A stretch of 8,792 bases of DNA from Quisquiliibacterium sp. (GTDB taxonomy: Bacteria; Pseudomonadota; Gammaproteobacteria; Burkholderiales; Burkholderiaceae_E), in the NCBI GenBank assembly GCA_030830765.1, contig JAURMJ010000104.1, positions 1 to 8,792 on the forward strand. Reading direction: 5' to 3'. The position numbers were made by a program, and so were the translations under genes. Below are positions 5,656 to 8,792 of the stretch, one piece after another; the stretch's first letter is position 1, and each line of letters opens with the position of its first letter. Under the pieces are notes generated by a model, which was not told where the DNA came from, made no database searches, and saw nothing but the letters and a program-made list of their open reading frames with translations.

Positions 5656-7152
5656 TCAGCCCGCGACCCGGGACAGCTCCCGGGGTAGTTTCAATGCGAG
5701 CAGCAGTGAGGTGAAAGTGCACAGTGAGGCCGCACCGAAGGCCACTTGAAATGCGCCGCGCAGGGTGTTCGCCGGTGCACCCATCAGCGTATCAAGCAGC
5801 GGCTGTGACGCGGTGCCTTTGCTGATGGCGGTGCCTGTACTGGCCAGGTCACCCAATTGCACGAAAAGAATCGCGGTGAGCACCGTGATACCGACCGCTG
5901 CGCCCAACGTACGGGATAAAGCGGCAACCGAGGTCATCGAGCCGATCAGATGTCTGGGGACCGACATCTGCGCAGCTACGAGTGTCGACGGCATTGACAT
6001 GCCGATGCCGACCCCCATCATGCTCATCAGCACCCCGGTGCGAAACGCAGCTTCGACCCCGAGGAACGCAATGGCAACCAGCGCCAGGGTGGCCAGGGTG
6101 CTGCCCAGCAGGATGCTCTCCCGGTATCGGCCGGTCTTGTACATGAAACGGCCGCCCATGAAGGCTCCGCTCGGAATGGCCAGCGTCAGCGGCAGCATCC
6201 GCAGGGCGACGGCATCGGCATCGATGCGGGCCACGCTTTGCATTGCCATGGGCAGCAGCACCGTGGAGCCGATCATCACGAAGAACAGCAAAGCTGGGAT
6301 CAGGCAGGAGATCACTGACACCGAATTGACAAACAGTGCGGGCGGCAGCAGCGGATGTGCAGACCTTCGCTCCTGCCCGGCCAGCAGCATGAACAGAACC
6401 CCGGATGCAGCCAGCAGGCCGAATGTTTCCAGTCCCAGCAGCGAGTGCCCCTGGCCGACCAAAGTGAGCGCAACCATCACGCAGATCAGCGCACCTGCGA
6501 GCAGCAGAATGCCCGGGTAGTCGAGCCGTCGTGGACGCGGGGTAAAGGCCAGATCGCGCATGGCCCAGCGCGCGACGAAGAAGCCGATCAGGCCCAGCGG
6601 CAGGCTGATCCAGAAGATCGCGCGCCAGGACAGGTAATACGTCAGAAAGCCACCCAGAAGCGGACCGAAAACCGCCGCAGTTGCAAAGGTTCCTGCCAGG
6701 TAGCCCTGGTAGCGTCCGCGCGAAGGACCGGGCGCGATGTCGGCCACGACGGATTGCGACAGCGACAGCAATCCGCCGGAACCCAGGCCTTGCAGCACGC
6801 GGAACAGGATCAGCTGCGGCATCGACTGCGCCAGTGCACACCCCAAGGCCATGATCACGTACATGATGACCGACCACAGGATCAGCGGCTTGCGGCCCAG
6901 CGCATCCGACAGATTGCCGTAGATCGGCGTTGCGACCGTAGTCGCAATCAGATAGCCGGCGACGACCCAGGGTGCCAGCGAGAAATCCTGGAGATCGCGA
7001 CCAATCGCAAGCAGTGCAACAGCAACGATCGTCTGATCCATGGCCGCAAGGAAAACAGCCAGCTGCATGCCCAGTACGATGCGCAGCACCTGTTTGTGTG
7101 GCAAGGCAGTGGAAGTCGGAACGCCGGCGGCGTTGTCAGCTGCTGATGTCAC
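5656..7152 (-). CDS. MFS transporter, DHA2 (EmrB/QacA-like) type
   Basis: A 498-residue (from GTG 7152) inner-membrane major facilitator with many hydrophobic helices and DHA2-type signatures: LAAMDQTIVAVAL near 35-47 (helix 1), motif A GNLSDALGRKPLIL (79-92), and a motif-C-like region FGPLLGGFLTYYLSWRAIF (162-180). Size and motifs suggest the 14-helix proton-coupled group, whose known members mostly export drugs, but some MFS members in catabolic operons import acids. Its place between ligC and ltnD suggests traffic of a substrate of one or both modules; direction and substrate are unknown. The start is uncertain: GTG 7152 gives a normal N-terminus; the frame is open back to TTG 7296 within ligC (ATG 7266 is also in frame), and GTG 7089 is possible but would leave a very short cytoplasmic lead. 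No strong Shine-Dalgarno precedes 7152, where the stop of a mini-ORF overlaps as GTGA. Confidence 0.85.
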   Translation of the reverse strand: MTSAADNAAGVPTSTALPHKQVLRIVLGMQLAVFLAAMDQTIVAVALLAIGRDLQDFSLAPWVVAGYLIATTVATPIYGNLSDALGRKPLILWSVIMYVIMALGCALAQSMPQLILFRVLQGLGSGGLLSLSQSVVADIAPGPSRGRYQGYLAGTFATAAVFGPLLGGFLTYYLSWRAIFWISLPLGLIGFFVARWAMRDLAFTPRPRRLDYPGILLLAGALICVMVALTLVGQGHSLLGLETFGLLAASGVLFMLLAGQERRSAHPLLPPALFVNSVSVISCLIPALLFFVMIGSTVLLPMAMQSVARIDADAVALRMLPLTLAIPSGAFMGGRFMYKTGRYRESILLGSTLATLALVAIAFLGVEAAFRTGVLMSMMGVGIGMSMPSTLVAAQMSVPRHLIGSMTSVAALSRTLGAAVGITVLTAILFVQLGDLASTGTAISKGTASQPLLDTLMGAPANTLRGAFQVAFGAASLCTFTSLLLALKLPRELSRVAG

Positions 7153-7202
7153 GGGCAGGCATGCCCGCCGAGTTGGCGGCAGGGGTGTTCGAACCGTGTC
7201 AT
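7149..7202 (-). CDS. Possible 17-codon coupling mini-ORF between ligC and the transporter
   Basis: ATG 7202 overlaps the ligC stop as ATGA (7202-7199) and opens a 17-codon frame, MTRFEHPCRQLGGHACP, whose TGA (7151-7149) overlaps the candidate transporter GTG as GTGA (7152-7149). It could be a translated bridge that hands ribosomes from ligC to the transporter. Alternatively it is the true N-terminus of the transporter separated by a one-base frameshift (natural or sequencing error), or it is chance. The peptide resembles nothing I know. Confidence 0.3.
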   Translation of the reverse strand: MTRFEHPCRQLGGHACP

Positions 7203-8140
7203 GCGAGTGTTTTTTCCAGGCGGTCCAGCGTCTGGTAGGCGGGCAGCACCTTGGCAACACTGGCATTGGGTTCACGGCCGTCGCGGATGGCGGCAAAGAA
7301 CTCGCGATCCTGCAGTTCGATCCCGTTCATCGAGACATCGACCTGCGAGACATCGATCGGGGTTTCCTTGCCATCGACCAGGTCGTCGTATCGCGCGATA
7401 TAGGTGCCGTTGTCGCATATATAGCGGAAGAAGGTGCCAAGCGGACCATCATTGTTGAACGACAGTGACAGCGTGCACAGCGCGCCGGACGGCACCTTGA
7501 GCTGGATCGACATGTCCATCGCGATCTCGAGCTTCGGATGGATCGGCCCTTGCATCGCATGAACCTGCGAGGCGACCTCGCCGGTCTGATACTGGAACAG
7601 ATCAACCGTATGTGCGGCATGGTGCCAGAGCAGATGATCGGTCCAGCTGCGGGGCTGGCCAAGCGCATTCATGTTGGTGCGACGGAAGAAGAAGGTCTGA
7701 ACGTCCATCTGTTGAATCTTCAGCTCACCCGACTGGATGCGCTGACGGATCCACTGGTGACTCGGGTTGAAGCGTCGGGTGTGGCCGGCCATCGCGACCA
7801 GCCCAGTCTGTTTTTGGACCCGGACCAGTTCCTCGGCGTCAGCCAGGCAGTCGGCCATCGGGATCTCGACCTGCACATGCTTGCCAGCCTTCAGGCAGGC
7901 AATTGCCTGCGCGGCGTGCATCTGCGTTGGCGTGCACAGAATGACCGCATCGACCTGCGCACTTGCCAGGCTCTCATCCAGATTGGTGGTTGCATGTGCG
8001 ATGCCGAAACGCGCGGCCACCTCCTGCGTCTTTTCGAGCACGCGACCGACCAGCGAAACCACCTCGACGCCATCGATCTTCTGGATGGCTTCAAGATGTT
8101 TGATGCCGAATGCGCCGGCGCCTGCGAGACAAACTTTCAT
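7199..8140 (-). CDS. ligC: 4-carboxy-2-hydroxymuconate-6-semialdehyde dehydrogenase
   Basis: A 313-residue Gfo/Idh/MocA-family oxidoreductase closely matching LigC/PmdC, which oxidises the hemiacetal of 4-carboxy-2-hydroxymuconate-6-semialdehyde (the protocatechuate 4,5-cleavage product) to 2-pyrone-4,6-dicarboxylate with NAD(P)+. Visible: Rossmann motif LAGAGAFGIKH (5-15), VILCTPTQMHAAQAI (66-80), GKHVQVEIP (86-94, where many family members have EKP), and the LigC-typical stretches GHTRRFNPSHQW (119-130), RRTNMNALGQPRSWTDHLLWHHAAHTVDLF (153-182) and FNNDGPLGTFFRYI (228-241). ATG 8140 is chosen because AGGAG (8152-8148) is 7 bases upstream; the open frame to 8188 adds only unrelated residues. 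It lies 31 bases after ligB, the same order as in known pmd clusters, which supports the function strongly. Confidence 0.94.
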   Translation of the reverse strand: MKVCLAGAGAFGIKHLEAIQKIDGVEVVSLVGRVLEKTQEVAARFGIAHATTNLDESLASAQVDAVILCTPTQMHAAQAIACLKAGKHVQVEIPMADCLADAEELVRVQKQTGLVAMAGHTRRFNPSHQWIRQRIQSGELKIQQMDVQTFFFRRTNMNALGQPRSWTDHLLWHHAAHTVDLFQYQTGEVASQVHAMQGPIHPKLEIAMDMSIQLKVPSGALCTLSLSFNNDGPLGTFFRYICDNGTYIARYDDLVDGKETPIDVSQVDVSMNGIELQDREFFAAIRDGREPNASVAKVLPAYQTLDRLEKTLA

Positions 8141-8147
8141 CGGGTCA

Positions 8148-8152
8148 CTCCT
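8148..8152 (-). promoter_or_regulatory. Ribosome binding site of ligC
   Basis: AGGAG (8152-8148) with a 7-base spacer to ATG 8140 is the strongest Shine-Dalgarno in the minus-strand operon. It fixes the start against the longer frame to 8188. Confidence 0.8.
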
Positions 8153-8171
8153 GGTTGCTGGGCGCGCGAGG

Positions 8172-8792
<621 letters not shown>

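Noticed and set aside
5849..6877. 342-codon minus-strand frame inside the transporter gene
   Set aside because: Alternate-frame shadow; the Ala/Arg/Gly-rich product has no membrane helices or motifs, while the frame at 5656-7152 has all MFS signatures.
6355..7146. 263-codon plus-strand frame within the transporter
   Set aside because: Very Gln/Arg-rich low-complexity translation antisense to a clear membrane protein gene.

Overview
The window is GC-rich, gene-dense bacterial DNA, most likely from a betaproteobacterium (Burkholderiales or a close relative). This placement rests on the gene set, namely box-type aerobic benzoyl-CoA catabolism with a BoxR-type regulator next to protocatechuate 4,5-cleavage genes, and not on any marker gene. 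It holds two catabolic blocks that converge tail to tail at about 2759-2773.

Plus strand, 1-2758: the 3' part of boxB (oxygenase subunit of benzoyl-CoA 2,3-epoxidase) ends at 914. A hairpin and then a U-tract terminator follow. Next is boxR, an HTH plus shikimate-kinase-like sensor regulator of benzoate catabolism. A 350-base non-coding gap comes after it, carrying a cluster of TGCA repeats resembling BzdR/BoxR operator half-sites. Last is a small MaoC-type enoyl-CoA hydratase gene starting at GTG 2303.

Minus strand, 8792 down to 2774: six genes form what looks like one operon. They are ligB/pmdB (beta subunit of protocatechuate 4,5-dioxygenase, cut by the window edge), ligC/pmdC (4-carboxy-2-hydroxymuconate-6-semialdehyde dehydrogenase), a DHA2-like MFS transporter, an LtnD-like 3-hydroxyacid dehydrogenase, OtnK (DUF1537 kinase) and OtnC (class II aldolase-fold decarboxylase). 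Spacings are 31 nt, about 46 nt (bridged by a 17-codon mini-ORF), 29 nt, 1 nt and a 4-nt overlap, so transcription and translation are probably coupled.

Together: the box enzymes epoxidise benzoyl-CoA before non-oxygenolytic ring opening. LigAB and LigC open the protocatechuate ring and oxidise the product to 2-pyrone-4,6-dicarboxylate. The last three genes match the L-threonate to dihydroxyacetone-phosphate pathway, except that the isomerase OtnI is not in the window. The joining of a ring-cleavage gene pair to a tetronate (C4 sugar acid) module through one transporter is the most unusual feature. No tRNA, rRNA, CRISPR array, insertion sequence or attachment site was seen.
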